A stretch of 64,000 bases of DNA from Candidatus Gastranaerophilales bacterium (GCA_944324305.1 CALUVV010000001.1:332651-396650); one strand, 5' to 3'. Counted from the first letter of the stretch, positions 8,415 to 17,535 are shown. Made by a program: numbers and translations. Notes: generated from the sequence alone by a model not told the origin.

Positions 8415-8654
8415 ATGGCAATAGGTGCTGAGGATTACATTGACCAGCTCTTGGTCAAAAAATACGCAGAAGAAAAAGTTGACAATCATGACAACATGGA
8501 ATCAATGGTTGACCCTGAAAAAATGATGGGTGCAATGAATGATTACGCAAGCATGTACCGAAATATGATGAACCTTAAGCAAAGGTTAAATATTGCATGC
8601 TACGCTATCAACGCAAGAACCGCAAGATATAACAAAACAACCCAGTATCAATAA
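8415..8654 (+). CDS. Small hypothetical protein
   Basis: A 79-residue, Met- and Asn-rich, mostly helical protein that I do not recognise. GGGAGG nine bases before the ATG supports translation. The sequence has an acidic first half and a basic C-terminal end (LKQRLNIACYAINARTARYNK). No signal peptide or membrane segment. It precedes maf by 55 bp; the gap contains a promoter-like element, so the two may be separately transcribed. Confidence 0.6.
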   Translation: MAIGAEDYIDQLLVKKYAEEKVDNHDNMESMVDPEKMMGAMNDYASMYRNMMNLKQRLNIACYAINARTARYNKTTQYQ

Positions 8655-8661
8655 AGATTTC

Positions 8662-8707
8662 TGTTCTCGTTTTTTTCCGATATAATTAACGTAAGAAAGC
8701 GAGAACA
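8662..8707. promoter_or_regulatory. Inverted repeat bracketing the maf promoter
   Basis: TGTTCTCG (8662-8669) and CGAGAACA (8700-8707) are perfect eight-base complements 30 bp apart. A TATAAT -10 box (8681-8686) lies between them and the second arm ends three bases before the maf ATG. It could be a paired operator or a hairpin that hides the start codon. Confidence 0.4.
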
Positions 8708-8709
8708 AA

Positions 8710-9267
8710 ATGGTGGGAAAAATAATCCTTGCTTCTTCTTCTCCCAGAAGAGCAGATATTCTGAAAAAACTTAATATTGGATTTGAAATCATTCCGTCGC
8801 CGTATATCGAAGATCATACGAGGACGGTTTTTTCTTATGATTTTATAGAAAGTCTTGCATTTAACAAGGCAAAAGCAGTAATTCCGCTTGTAAAAGAACC
8901 TTCGTTAATTATCGGTGCCGACACGGTTGTTGTAATTGATAATGAAATTCTCGGTAAACCCGACGGATATGAAGGAGCATGCAAAATGCTCAAGAGACTT
9001 TCAGGAAGAACTCATATTGTTGTTACAAGTATTGTTGTAATTAATTCAGAAACAGGAGATTTGAAAAAAAACTCAACAACAAGTGAAGTTACGTTTGAAA
9101 ATCTTACCGACGAACAGATTAAATACTATATTGATAATTTTAAACCGTTTGACAAAGCTGGCTCCTACGGAATACAAGAAATGCCCGAAGGATATATAAA
9201 ATCCTTTACGGGCGATTTCGAAAATATTATCGGAATAAGCTCTAAAGCTCTGCTTGAATTATTATAA
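8710..9267 (+). CDS. maf: Maf-family nucleoside triphosphate pyrophosphatase
   Basis: Maf proteins hydrolyse dTTP, UTP or modified nucleotides to monophosphates in the cytoplasm. The 185-residue length is normal. Motifs: SSSPRR (9-14) binding phosphate, GADTVV with Asp71 as likely catalytic base, [22 protein letters not shown], and DKAGSYGIQ near 149-157. Its stop overlaps the end of the convergent SEC-C gene by six bases. Confidence 0.93.
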   Translation: MVGKIILASSSPRRADILKKLNIGFEIIPSPYIEDHTRTVFSYDFIESLAFNKAKAVIPLVKEPSLIIGADTVVVIDNEILGKPDGYEGACKMLKRLSGRTHIVVTSIVVINSETGDLKKNSTTSEVTFENLTDEQIKYYIDNFKPFDKAGSYGIQEMPEGYIKSFTGDFENIIGISSKALLELL

Positions 9268-10539
9268 ATTTGCTCCGCAGCATTTTTTGAACTTTTTGCC
9301 GCTGCCGCACGGGCAAGGGTCATTTCTGCCTATTTTACTGAGGTCAACTCCTTCAAGTTCGGGCTTTTCAATATCTTCCTCGATTATACCGAGAGTTTTT
9401 GAAAATGCTTTTGACTTATATAAAACGGTTGTCGATGAGAAAATTTTATTTTCCAGATATCTTGATTTGTAATGCTCAAGCAACTCATCAAGATTATAGC
9501 TTGTTCCTAAAAGTTTATTTACCGTATCCATAAAGTTCTCATGACGGCCAGCTACCCTTTTTATGATATTAGCCGAAAATTTATCGTTATTTAAGAAAAA
9601 TTCTATGCAGGCTTTTGCATTTTCAACACTGTCGGGATTTTCAACTGCTTTATCAAATGTTGCCAGAAACGGAACAGCATATAATCCGAGTTCTTTATCA
9701 AAAACAATTCCCACATCATAAGTTTCCTTATGAGATGAAAATCCGCCCAATGAATTTTCAAGGAAGTTATCATACGAATTATTAAATTCGGAAACATCAA
9801 AAAATCTGTAATTTTCTAAAGTTTGAATTTTGTCCTGAAAATCAATTTTCTCTCCGCCTTCCGCAAAATCATTAAACGCTCCGATTAAATCATCAGCAAA
9901 TTTATTTGTGGTAACAACTTCATCTTTTCCAAAAAACTCGATAAATTTATCATAAATTTCTTTAATATTTTCTTCTATTTCTTTTTGTTTTTCGGGGTTG
10001 TCAAGATAAACAAGCTCAGGATTTTGAATAATCTTTGCAACAGAATATCTTAAAGCGTCATCTCTTCTGCTTGACGGCAATACACCCGAAATTTCCAAAA
10101 GGTAATATGCTTTTTCGAATTTAAAAATTCTAGCAACTACATATTGCCCTGCTCCCATTCCTCTGAATGTAGTCATTTTTACAAGAGAAACTACGCTGTA
10201 GGTCTTTTCATTAATAATATTATTTAAATCAAATCCGTTTTGCAAAACACGTTTAATCTCAAATATTGAAGATATTGACTGCATTAATGCTTTAACTATT
10301 TTTTTAGTGGAAGCGGGCAGTTTTTTCGAGTTTTCCAAAAACAAAGTTAAGATACTTTTATGATTTAAATTTCTTTCAAAAATGTAATTAAAACATGCGG
10401 ACTGAAAATTCATACCGTTCTGCCCGATTGTTTTCAGATATTCTTCAAAGTCGGGTTTTACGGTTTCGTCGTTTTGAACGAATTCCGCCAATTCTTTTAT
10501 TACGTCATTAATCTCTTTTAAGTCTTCTAAAATAAGCAT
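9262..10539 (-). CDS. SEC-C motif protein of unknown function
   Basis: The last residues (409-421, [13 protein letters not shown] after GRNDP) form a SEC-C zinc-binding motif like that at the C-terminus of SecA, where it binds zinc and contacts SecB or ribosomes. The first 400 residues are mostly helical, acidic and match nothing I recognise. Many bacteria carry such SEC-C proteins with unrelated N-terminal parts. AGGGAGAATT precedes the start at 10539. It is followed convergently by maf. Confidence 0.7.
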   Translation of the reverse strand: MLILEDLKEINDVIKELAEFVQNDETVKPDFEEYLKTIGQNGMNFQSACFNYIFERNLNHKSILTLFLENSKKLPASTKKIVKALMQSISSIFEIKRVLQNGFDLNNIINEKTYSVVSLVKMTTFRGMGAGQYVVARIFKFEKAYYLLEISGVLPSSRRDDALRYSVAKIIQNPELVYLDNPEKQKEIEENIKEIYDKFIEFFGKDEVVTTNKFADDLIGAFNDFAEGGEKIDFQDKIQTLENYRFFDVSEFNNSYDNFLENSLGGFSSHKETYDVGIVFDKELGLYAVPFLATFDKAVENPDSVENAKACIEFFLNNDKFSANIIKRVAGRHENFMDTVNKLLGTSYNLDELLEHYKSRYLENKIFSSTTVLYKSKAFSKTLGIIEEDIEKPELEGVDLSKIGRNDPCPCGSGKKFKKCCGANL

Positions 10540-10607
10540 AAATTCTCCCTCTCTACAATGAGAATACCTTAAAAGAATTCAAAACTCAATACTATAACAG
10601 GATAGTA

Positions 10608-11687
10608 TTACAAGGGCTTTCTGATAAGCGTGGTTTCAAGAGAAAACTTACAATCCGGACACATTTTTCTAGCAGCGGCAAAGTCCTGTTTAGCCCCTGC
10701 GGCATCGCCAAGTCCTGCTCTTGATAGACCTCTGTTATAATAAGCTGAAACAGGTGAAAAATAAACTTTTTGTCCTTTGTTGTAAAGATTTATAAGATAA
10801 TTATATGTATTATAAGCCGGTTTATAATCTTTATGTTTCAGCTGATATGCGGCTTTTTCACTCATCAAATAATATTTGGCAGGTTTTAAGGTTTCCTGAG
10901 CAATAGCGTTATCAAACTCATTAAGCATTTGTTTGTACGGGAGATAATAAGTTTTTACACCTAAAATATCATCCGAAAAATTATCCGATAAACTGTATTC
11001 ATTTGCTTTCCGGTAATCTTCAACAGCTTCTTTATATTTTTTCATATTATATTTTGCATAAGCTCTCTGGGCATAAACTTCAGGAGCTATCGGCATAAAT
11101 GTCAAATATGTATTTGAAAGCTTAACCGCAGAAGGATATTTTCCTCTGTTATTAAATCCGTTAATAACAAACGGCGTAAAAATGTATAAAAAGAAAATTA
11201 CTGCCAGCAAAGCAAGAACATAAACACTTTTTCTCGGAGTTTTAACATATTCTCCAAATGCCTTTTCATCAATATAGCGCACATCCGGCTTAAATTTCAT
11301 TCTCTGGAACGTACCTACATACCTTGCTAAATAATTTTCATAAAGATAATTTACCGCAATATACGTAAGATAAAGAGCAACAAGCGGTATTAAAGACAAC
11401 AGAATAACCACCGCAAAAAACGGCAGCTTCATAAACTCGGTATAAAAAGGAAAAATTACCAGATAAATGTAAAGAATAATCTCCAGAGCAACCGCAGCAT
11501 TCATTAACGTAGTAAACTTTCTGTAAGTTTTATTTATTTGCTGCAGTTTTTCCTCAGGCAAATTAACAGAGTATCTGTAGCCGTTACTCCTCATTATCCC
11601 TGCAAGAACCGTATTATTATTAACATTATAATAAGTGCAGTACTGAGAATTTAAAAATATTTTTTTTCTGTAATCATTAATATCCAT
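10608..11687 (-). CDS. Membrane protein with C-terminal TPR repeats
   Basis: 359 residues with three hydrophobic segments (about 61-85, 90-112 and 152-175) followed by tetratricopeptide-like repeats (APEVYAQRAYAKYNMKKYKE, VSAYYNRGLSRAGLGDAAGA). It is most likely an inner-membrane protein with a soluble repeat domain that binds other proteins. No enzymatic motif is visible. It lies between the SEC-C gene and the GNAT gene on the same strand, but gaps of about 70 bp on each side argue for separate regulation. Confidence 0.7.
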   Translation of the reverse strand: MDINDYRKKIFLNSQYCTYYNVNNNTVLAGIMRSNGYRYSVNLPEEKLQQINKTYRKFTTLMNAAVALEIILYIYLVIFPFYTEFMKLPFFAVVILLSLIPLVALYLTYIAVNYLYENYLARYVGTFQRMKFKPDVRYIDEKAFGEYVKTPRKSVYVLALLAVIFFLYIFTPFVINGFNNRGKYPSAVKLSNTYLTFMPIAPEVYAQRAYAKYNMKKYKEAVEDYRKANEYSLSDNFSDDILGVKTYYLPYKQMLNEFDNAIAQETLKPAKYYLMSEKAAYQLKHKDYKPAYNTYNYLINLYNKGQKVYFSPVSAYYNRGLSRAGLGDAAGAKQDFAAARKMCPDCKFSLETTLIRKPL

Positions 11688-11755
11688 AAATAAATATTAC
11701 CATTATTTTTATAAAATTGCAATTAGAATTAAATTAAAAAAAATTCTTAAATATT

Positions 11756-12202
11756 TTATAAATCTTTTTTTAGATAAATTTTATCAATCAGCTGTCTCCC
11801 ATTTTCAAAAATAGGACGGGGATAGTTATCAACAAAAAAATTCTTTATCACAGAAAATTTAACAAAGCCAAATTTTTTATAAAAATTAAGTGTTATTTCA
11901 TTTTCTCCGGTACCAAGAATTATAGTTCTAAAATTTTTCTTATACTTTTCGAAAACAAATTTAAGTAATATAGAAGCATATCCTTTATTTTGGAATTCAG
12001 GGTATGTTGCAAGATTTGTTATTTCAGCAGTTTTATTATCAAGGCCCATAACAGCGCACAACGAGATTAATTTGTTGTTATCATACAATACATACAGATG
12101 AGATTTATCCAGATATTTATTAATCATTGTTTCATTTTCATCGCCAATTAATAAAAGTTCCGTATAATCAGTTTTGTTTACAACTATTTCCTCTATTTTC
12201 AT
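11756..12202 (-). CDS. GNAT-family N-acetyltransferase
   Basis: 148 residues with the acetyl-CoA-binding motif A: ITNLATYPEFQNKGYASILL (Q/R-x-x-G-x-A pattern at 71-76), followed by a helix and a C-terminal NFYKKFGF segment, typical of GNAT domains. Substrate is not predictable; small stand-alone GNATs act on amino acids, polyamines, antibiotics or protein N-termini. The gene is isolated and has no obvious operon partner. Confidence 0.8.
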   Translation of the reverse strand: MKIEEIVVNKTDYTELLLIGDENETMINKYLDKSHLYVLYDNNKLISLCAVMGLDNKTAEITNLATYPEFQNKGYASILLKFVFEKYKKNFRTIILGTGENEITLNFYKKFGFVKFSVIKNFFVDNYPRPIFENGRQLIDKIYLKKDL

Positions 12203-12277
12203 AAACTAAATATAACATAGAAACAACCTTATTTACTTTAATTTTTATTATAGATTTTAGAATTATGATTAATTCCA

Positions 12278-12305
12278 TTTACAAAAAATTTTGATGTGTT
12301 ATAAT
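12278..12305 (+). promoter_or_regulatory. Promoter of the tRNA-Pro cluster
   Basis: TTTACA (12278-12283), 16 bp, TATAAT (12300-12305). Transcription from here would read through the structured element at 12341-12426 and both tRNA genes. Confidence 0.6.
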
Positions 12306-12340
12306 CATGGAGCAGTATATTGAAAATTGAAAAAAAATTT

Positions 12341-12426
12341 CGGGACGTGGCACTCTGCCGCACAAACGATTAATTATCGTTTGTGAGAGGGACTTGGTAG
12401 CGTAGCAGCCAAGCGTCACGGGACCG
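12341..12426 (+). ncRNA. tRNA-Pro-like structured element (disrupted tRNA or small RNA)
   Basis: The first 11 bases (CGGGACGTGGC) and the later CTTGGTAGCGT are identical to parts of the tRNA-Pro gene at 12440. They are separated by about 40 bases carrying a perfect hairpin: CACAAACGAT (12361-12370), loop TAATT, ATCGTTTGTG (12376-12385). A second hairpin pairs GACTTGG (12391-12397) with CCAAG-C-GTC (12409-12417). Outer pairs CGG/CCG and CGTG/CACG (12346-12349 with 12417-12420) could close a three-way junction. There is no anticodon arm or T-loop, so it is not a functional tRNA. It could be a tRNA broken by a palindromic insertion or a tRNA-derived RNA. Confidence 0.45.
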
Positions 12427-12439
12427 AAAAATAACAAAT

Positions 12440-12513
12440 CGGGACGTGGCGCAGCTTGGTAGCGTGCTACCTTGGGGTGGTAGAGGTCGCAGGTTCAAAT
12501 CCTGTCGTTCCGA
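12440..12513 (+). tRNA. tRNA-Pro (anticodon GGG)
   Basis: A 74-base cloverleaf: acceptor CGGGACG pairs with CGTTCCG (one G-U), D-loop with AGCTTGGTA, anticodon stem CTACC/GGTAG with loop TTGGGGT giving anticodon GGG, T-arm GCAGG-TTCAAAT-CCTGT, discriminator A. C1-G72 start is usual for bacterial tRNA-Pro. CCA is not encoded. Confidence 0.92.
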
Positions 12514-12535
12514 TTTTTTCAAAAAATTTTAATTT

Positions 12536-12609
12536 CGGGATGTAGCGCAGCCTGGTAGCGCACCGTGTTCGGGTCGCGGGGGTCGCAAGTTCGAATCTTG
12601 TCATCCCGA
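12536..12609 (+). tRNA. tRNA-Pro (anticodon CGG)
   Basis: A 74-base cloverleaf: acceptor CGGGATG/CATCCCG, D-loop AGCCTGGTA, anticodon stem CCGTG/CGCGG with loop TTCGGGT giving anticodon CGG, T-arm GCAAG-TTCGAAT-CTTGT, discriminator A. It lies 22 bp after tRNA-Pro(GGG) and is probably cut from the same transcript. The downstream T-run (from 12610) may act as terminator. Confidence 0.92.
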
Positions 12610-12616
12610 TTTTTTA

Positions 12617-13309
12617 TTATTTTAAATTACTGAAATATTTTGCATCCGTTAATGCTTTTACTGTGCAGCCGTAACCGTTTTCACCACTATTTGATGATTT
12701 TGAACAATAACTTTTCTCAGGATACAAACTTGTTTCCCCGCCCATAGGAATTAACCTTCCGTCCTTCTCAAGCGTGAATACAAAAAAATCATAACCGTAT
12801 CTGTTAGGTTTACTGCGCCAGCCGTTGACATCAAGAGCAACAAAAATCATTCCATATGTTGAAGAATCCGCGCTATCTACATCAAAATAGACAGTACTGC
12901 CGTCATTAACTTGAATAATTCCGTCATTAAATCTTGAAGCTCCCGATTTGCCTGTAAAATTTTTATAATATCCTGCCAGGAAAGTACATCTTGCAGTGTC
13001 ACTGTTATTAGGATAGTCAGGCAGTACAGGCCATGAAGTTGATGCATCTTTATAACGCTTGCTGAGATTATTAACCAAATTAGACAAATCAGATACGCTA
13101 AAATTAGCGATACCGCCGTATTCGTCTGTTATTACACTTAAAAACGCCTGAGATATCAATGAATAAGATTTTTTAAATTGAGTTTCCAAAACTTTATTCT
13201 GCCTTTCCTGTATAAGAGACGGAAGCGTCATAGCCGCAGCTACACCAATTATTCCGAGTGTAATCAAAACTTCCGCAAGAGTAAAAGCATTCATACCATA
13301 TATTTTCAT
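12617..13309 (-). CDS. Prepilin-like protein divergent from an XRE gene
   Basis: Leader MKIYGMNA, then FTLAEVLITLGIIGVAAAM and a pilin-like domain of about 200 residues with Cys pairs and the conserved FVALDVNGWRSKPNRYGYDFF block (the DVNG...PN..G.D.F pattern shared by the pilin-like proteins here). I place the start at 13309 because AGAAAGGAAG lies at the right distance; an upstream in-frame ATG at 13339 lacks a binding site and would overlap the operator. No G-tract. It diverges from an XRE regulator at 13375 with a perfect palindrome in between. Confidence 0.85.
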   Translation of the reverse strand: MKIYGMNAFTLAEVLITLGIIGVAAAMTLPSLIQERQNKVLETQFKKSYSLISQAFLSVITDEYGGIANFSVSDLSNLVNNLSKRYKDASTSWPVLPDYPNNSDTARCTFLAGYYKNFTGKSGASRFNDGIIQVNDGSTVYFDVDSADSSTYGMIFVALDVNGWRSKPNRYGYDFFVFTLEKDGRLIPMGGETSLYPEKSYCSKSSNSGENGYGCTVKALTDAKYFSNLK

Positions 13310-13324
13310 ATTATCTTCCTTTCT

Positions 13325-13340
13325 ATTGAGATTTCTCAAT
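13325..13340. promoter_or_regulatory. Palindromic operator candidate between pilin and XRE genes
   Basis: ATTGAGATTTCTCAAT is a perfect seven-base inverted repeat with a two-base spacer. A half-site ATTGAGA recurs at 13366-13372 just before the XRE start codon. Placement suggests that the XRE protein represses itself and the pilin gene. Confidence 0.6.
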
Positions 13341-13374
13341 GATTTTTATCTGATTATATCTGATAATTGAGAAA

Positions 13375-13614
13375 ATGCAATACTCAAAACTCGGAATGTT
13401 TATTAAATCAAAAAGAGAAACTCTGAATGTTTCTTTAAACGAATTTGCCAATATTGCGGATGTTGACCCTGCCATAATATGCAGAATTGAAAACTTAAAA
13501 CAGGGAATAAAAACAGATTGTCTTGTGAAAATTGCAAAGGTTTTCAATCAGACAGCAGGCGAATTCCTTATCGAATTTGAAAAATCCGGTTATTTTATCG
13601 ACGAAACAGAGTAG
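13375..13614 (+). CDS. XRE-family regulator divergent from a pilin-like gene
   Basis: 79 residues, essentially one helix-turn-helix domain (about 8-70): LGMFIKSKRETLNVSLNEFANIADVD then IICRIENLKQG and LVKIAKVFN. The recognition region is unlike the XRE proteins at 417 and 4288. No ribosome-binding site is visible before the ATG. With the palindrome at 13325-13340 it forms a regulator-target pair with the pilin-like gene, the second such pair in the window after 349/417. Confidence 0.82.
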   Translation: MQYSKLGMFIKSKRETLNVSLNEFANIADVDPAIICRIENLKQGIKTDCLVKIAKVFNQTAGEFLIEFEKSGYFIDETE

Positions 13615-13721
13615 CTAATTATTGTTCTCCCTCAAACCTACGATTTTTATATAAAACGTTTGAACTTTTGAATAAAAAGTTGTATAATTAACGGGTAACG
13701 TTATTTGAAAAGAGGTTTTTT

Positions 13722-15041
13722 ATGAAATTACACATGCAGATCCTCATTGCATTGGGTCTTGGAATTAAGCGAAACTGGCATATATTCTTCGGGATAATTC
13801 TCGGGATAGTTGTCGGTATATTTTTACACGGCCATGAATATCCGCTGGTATCTACAGTGTTGACATTCATAGGACAGGTATTTATAAGATTAATACAAAT
13901 GGTTGTAATTCCGCTTGTTGTATCAGCTATAGTAATCGGGATTACAAGCATCGGAGATAACAAACAGTTAGGTAAATTCGGCACTAAAATGGTTGTTTAT
14001 TACGGGATTATCACATCAATTGCTGTTGCCATAGGTGCGGTTCTTGCTTTAATATTTAAACCGGGTGTTGGAGCGGCTCATTATATTGCAGAAAATGCAG
14101 CAAGCGAAGTACAGGCTTCCGTTGCAGCGGCAATGGAACAGCAGCATAATGTATTAAATATATTTTTAGGTTTTATACCGAGCAACCCAATGCATTCATT
14201 TGCGGCAGGAGATATGGTGCCGATTATCGTATTTGTGTTAATATTTGCTGTTGCACTTGCAAAAGTCGGAGATGTTAACAGACCTATTGTTTCTTTCTTT
14301 GAATCTGTTTTTGCGGCAACAATGAAAATTACCGATTGGATTATGTATTTTGCGGCTCCCGGTGTTTTCGCTTTAACCGCAAGTGCTGTATCAAGTTTCG
14401 GCATCGATATTTTTACAAGTATTTCAAAATATCTTCTTGTATTATTTATAGGATTTATGCTCCAGCTTTGCGTTGTTTATCCGTTATTCCTGAAATTCTT
14501 CTCAAAAGTAAATATCGGAATGCTTTACTCAGCTGTTGCAGAAGCTATGATGGTTGCTTTCGGAACAGCAAGTTCATCGGCGACACTGCCTTTAACAATT
14601 GCGTGCTGCGAAAAAAGAGGTATTTCTCATAAAATCGCAAGTTTTGTACTTCCTCTGGGTGCAACTTTGAATATGGACGGAACAGCTTTACTGCAAACCG
14701 TTGCCGTAATATTTTTGGCACAGGCCTACGGCGTTGCTTTGACACCGTTCTTAATCATAGAAATTGCGTTACTTGCAATTATTGCATCTTCAACCTGTGC
14801 GGGAATTCCGGGAGCGGGCTTAATAACTATTGCATTAATCCTTAACGGAATGGGCTTAAGTCCTGAACAGCTTGTTGCAGGATTTGCATTCCTGTTCACA
14901 ATCGAGAGAATTACCGATATGATGAGAACTCTTGTAAATGTTACATCAGATGCGGTAGTTGTTGCTGCTATAGCAGATAACGAAAACGAAATTAATTACG
15001 ACTTGTTAAATAATCCTGCTGCCTACGAAGATATAGCATAG
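13722..15041 (+). CDS. Dicarboxylate/amino acid:cation symporter (DAACS family)
   Basis: A 439-residue inner-membrane transporter of the GltP/DctA/GltPh family that imports glutamate, aspartate or C4-dicarboxylates with H+ or Na+. Signature elements: serine-rich SSSAT (284-288) of hairpin 1, NMDGT (317-321) for cation binding, the STCAGIPGAG hairpin 2 near 357-366, and RTLVNVTSD (402-410) for substrate binding. The usual NVTGD is NVTSD here. An AAAGAGG ribosome-binding site precedes the ATG. The gene stands alone. Confidence 0.93.
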   Translation: MKLHMQILIALGLGIKRNWHIFFGIILGIVVGIFLHGHEYPLVSTVLTFIGQVFIRLIQMVVIPLVVSAIVIGITSIGDNKQLGKFGTKMVVYYGIITSIAVAIGAVLALIFKPGVGAAHYIAENAASEVQASVAAAMEQQHNVLNIFLGFIPSNPMHSFAAGDMVPIIVFVLIFAVALAKVGDVNRPIVSFFESVFAATMKITDWIMYFAAPGVFALTASAVSSFGIDIFTSISKYLLVLFIGFMLQLCVVYPLFLKFFSKVNIGMLYSAVAEAMMVAFGTASSSATLPLTIACCEKRGISHKIASFVLPLGATLNMDGTALLQTVAVIFLAQAYGVALTPFLIIEIALLAIIASSTCAGIPGAGLITIALILNGMGLSPEQLVAGFAFLFTIERITDMMRTLVNVTSDAVVVAAIADNENEINYDLLNNPAAYEDIA

Positions 15042-15100
15042 AAAAAAATAAAATATATTTATTAATTTACAAACCCCGGCTTTTTTGCTAGGGTTTTGTT

Positions 15101-15991
15101 ATGAGCAGAACAGACGAAATTGCATCAACACATTTGGGTAAAAAATCACAAGGAAGCGATACATACAATCCTTCGCTTCTTGTTGCAATACCGAGATATG
15201 AAAACAGAAAACAGTATAATATCCAAAATGATAACTTACCGTTTGAAGGATGGGATGTGTGGCACGCTTATGAATTTTCAGCAATGACAAAAAACGGCGT
15301 TCCGGTTACACGATTAATGAAGCTTAAATATAATTGCACAAGTGAATTTCTTGTTGAATCCAAATCTTTAAAATTGTATTTAAATTCATTTAACATGACA
15401 GGCTTTGGCGGCACAATCACAGAGTGTCTTGAAATTTGCAAAAAAACTATTGAAAAAGATTTAAGTAAAAAGCTTAAAACAGAAGTCACGCTGAACTTTA
15501 TTGAAAATGCCGCCGAAAAAATTGATATTTTCAAAGACTTTAAAAATATAATGAACTTTGTAGATGAAAACACATTGAAAATCGAAAAATTTAAGGAAGC
15601 TCCCGAAGTTCTTAAAACAGAGCATACATCGAATGAACAAAGTTATTATTTAATGTTTGATTCATTGCGCTCAAATTGCAGGGTAACACACCAGCCCGAT
15701 TTCGGAGATTTGTTTATTTATTACAAGTCGGTAAAACATATTCTTGAAGAAAGTTTGGTTAAGTATTTATGTTCGTTCCGCTCCGAATTTCATTTTCATG
15801 AGGAATGCTGCGAAATGATTTACAAACGGCTTTTTGATTTGCTTGACAGCGGCGATGAACTTTTTGTATGCGCGTTATACACACGCAGAGGCGGAATTGA
15901 TATCTGTCCGGTACGGTCAAATTGTAACAATGATGATGCATTAAAATTAATAGATTTAACAAAGTTTGCGAGAGGGAACATTAAACAGTAG
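15101..15991 (+). CDS. queF: NADPH-dependent 7-cyano-7-deazaguanine reductase, bimodular type
   Basis: QueF reduces preQ0 to preQ1 in queuosine biosynthesis. At 296 residues it is the long two-module form (as in E. coli, 282) rather than the short Bacillus form. Motifs: ESKSLKLYLNSFN (86-98), the QueF family signature; SNCRVTHQPDFGDL with Cys193 (covalent thioimide) and Asp200 (acid); FHEECCE near 232-238 and RRGGIDICPVRSN (262-274). Its TAG stop overlaps the GTG start of yraN by one base, so they form a translationally coupled pair. No other queuosine gene is in the window. Confidence 0.92.
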   Translation: MSRTDEIASTHLGKKSQGSDTYNPSLLVAIPRYENRKQYNIQNDNLPFEGWDVWHAYEFSAMTKNGVPVTRLMKLKYNCTSEFLVESKSLKLYLNSFNMTGFGGTITECLEICKKTIEKDLSKKLKTEVTLNFIENAAEKIDIFKDFKNIMNFVDENTLKIEKFKEAPEVLKTEHTSNEQSYYLMFDSLRSNCRVTHQPDFGDLFIYYKSVKHILEESLVKYLCSFRSEFHFHEECCEMIYKRLFDLLDSGDELFVCALYTRRGGIDICPVRSNCNNDDALKLIDLTKFARGNIKQ

Positions 15992-16338
15992 TGGACAACA
16001 GAAAATTCGGAGATGCAGGAGAAGATTTAGCCTGTAGATATTTAGAAAAAAACGGATATAAAATTTTAGAAAGAAACAAACATTATTCCCGATTTTGCGA
16101 AATTGATATAATTGCAAAATATAAAAATACAATTGTTTTTGCAGAAGTTAAGACGCGTAAAACAAACAGCTTCGGCAACCCTCTTGAAGCGATTACAAAG
16201 ACAAAATATGAAAACATTAAAAAAGGCGTTCAATTTTATTTATCCGAAAATAAAGTAAAGGATTACAGAATAGACGTAATAGGGATTACTCTCAAACCGG
16301 AAGTGAAAATCGAACATTTGAAAAATATTTCTATATAA
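15991..16338 (+). CDS. yraN: YraN/UPF0102 endonuclease-fold protein
   Basis: 115 residues matching the UPF0102 restriction-endonuclease-like fold: GEDLACRYLEKNGYKILERN at the N-terminus, then the catalytic-type CEIDIIA and FAEVKTRK (D...E-x-K) and a C-terminal YRIDVIG. The family is linked to DNA processing but lacks a settled function. The GTG start overlaps the queF stop codon (TAGTG). Its end overlaps the convergent recF by eight bases. Confidence 0.88.
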   Translation: MDNRKFGDAGEDLACRYLEKNGYKILERNKHYSRFCEIDIIAKYKNTIVFAEVKTRKTNSFGNPLEAITKTKYENIKKGVQFYLSENKVKDYRIDVIGITLKPEVKIEHLKNISI

Positions 16339-17434
16339 CTTTGCCCGCTTCTATCTTATATATCTTAACGTCTTTCAAAAATTCATCTTCGAAAAGCACT
16401 GTATCAACGGAAGTTATAATAGTCTGGGTGTTTTCATTAATTGATCTTAAAAGATAATTTTGTCTTATATCATCGAGTTCCGCAAGCACGTCATCAAGAA
16501 GAAGTACAGGTTCATCTCCTGTTTTTGCCGTTATAATATCAAGTTCCGAAAGCTTCAATGCGAGCACAACAGTTCTTTGCTGGCCTTGTGATGCAAACTT
16601 TGTTGCCTCATTATTATTTATATAAAAAATTATGTCATCTCTGTGAGGTCCGACGCAGGACTGACCTCTGCGCATTTCCTCGGTACGGCGTTCTTCAAGC
16701 GAAAGTTTAAAAGCTCCGGCAATTTCTTCAAGCTCACATTCTCCGCTTAAAAAAGAACAGTCATAATCTATTTTTAAATCTTCGGTTTCACTAATTATAC
16801 GGTGCTTTTCACGCGCAATTCTCTCAATCTCTTTTAGAAACTTCTTGCGCAGATATATAATATTGCTTCCCGTTATCACAAGCTGTTCATTGTAAACATC
16901 AAGCAATGTATCATTAGAATTACCCGTTTTTAAATAATCCTTAAGCAAATTATTTTTTTGGATACGAATTTTATCATACTTTGAAAGCCTGTCATCGTAA
17001 GCAGGATAAATCTGCGAAATTGCCCTGTCCAGCCAATCACGCCTGTCAGATGGATTTCCTCTCAATAAGAGCAAATCAGCCGTTGAAAAAAGAACGGTTT
17101 TAAGCACGGATTTAAAATTCTTCGGGGTAGTCTTGACCTTATTTAAGGCAAGTTCGCGTTTTTTTTCTTTAGAGTAAGAAAAATCCAATTCAACATCGGT
17201 TTCGGCCTTAATCATGTTACAATTAATTTCGGCTTTTTCGGCGTCAAAGTTAATTAATTCCGTATTATTTGAAGTTCTGGGAGATTTAAGAGAGGAAAGA
17301 AAATAAATACTTTCAAGAATATTTGTTTTTCCCTGTGCGTTTTTACCTATAATAAGAACTTTCGGGCAACATAAATTGAGTTCCAACCCCTTACAGTTCC
17401 TGTAATTAGTAAGCTTTAAATCCCTCAATCTCAT
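16331..17434 (-). CDS. recF: DNA replication and repair protein RecF
   Basis: RecF helps load RecA at single-stranded gaps. From the ATG at 17434 the protein is 367 residues, the normal length. Walker A GKNAQGKTN (30-38), ABC signature region ASQGQQRTVVLALKLSE, Walker B PVLLLDDVLAELD. An in-frame TTG at 17452 would add six residues but overlaps the TATAAT box, so I prefer the ATG. The -10 box TATAAT ends six bases before the ATG and there is no ribosome-binding site, so the message is probably leaderless. dnaA, dnaN and gyrB are not adjacent. Confidence 0.92.
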   Translation of the reverse strand: MRLRDLKLTNYRNCKGLELNLCCPKVLIIGKNAQGKTNILESIYFLSSLKSPRTSNNTELINFDAEKAEINCNMIKAETDVELDFSYSKEKKRELALNKVKTTPKNFKSVLKTVLFSTADLLLLRGNPSDRRDWLDRAISQIYPAYDDRLSKYDKIRIQKNNLLKDYLKTGNSNDTLLDVYNEQLVITGSNIIYLRKKFLKEIERIAREKHRIISETEDLKIDYDCSFLSGECELEEIAGAFKLSLEERRTEEMRRGQSCVGPHRDDIIFYINNNEATKFASQGQQRTVVLALKLSELDIITAKTGDEPVLLLDDVLAELDDIRQNYLLRSINENTQTIITSVDTVLFEDEFLKDVKIYKIEAGKVI

Positions 17435-17535
17435 AAAAAAATTATACCCCAAATATATGATTTCTTAATTAATTATAGACTATTGTTAAAATTTCTTATA
17501 TAATAACCTTATAAGTTCAAGAATAAGGAAGTACT

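Noticed and set aside
12341..12426. Third functional tRNA-Pro
   Set aside because: It has no anticodon arm or T-loop; only the 5' end and part of the D-arm match.
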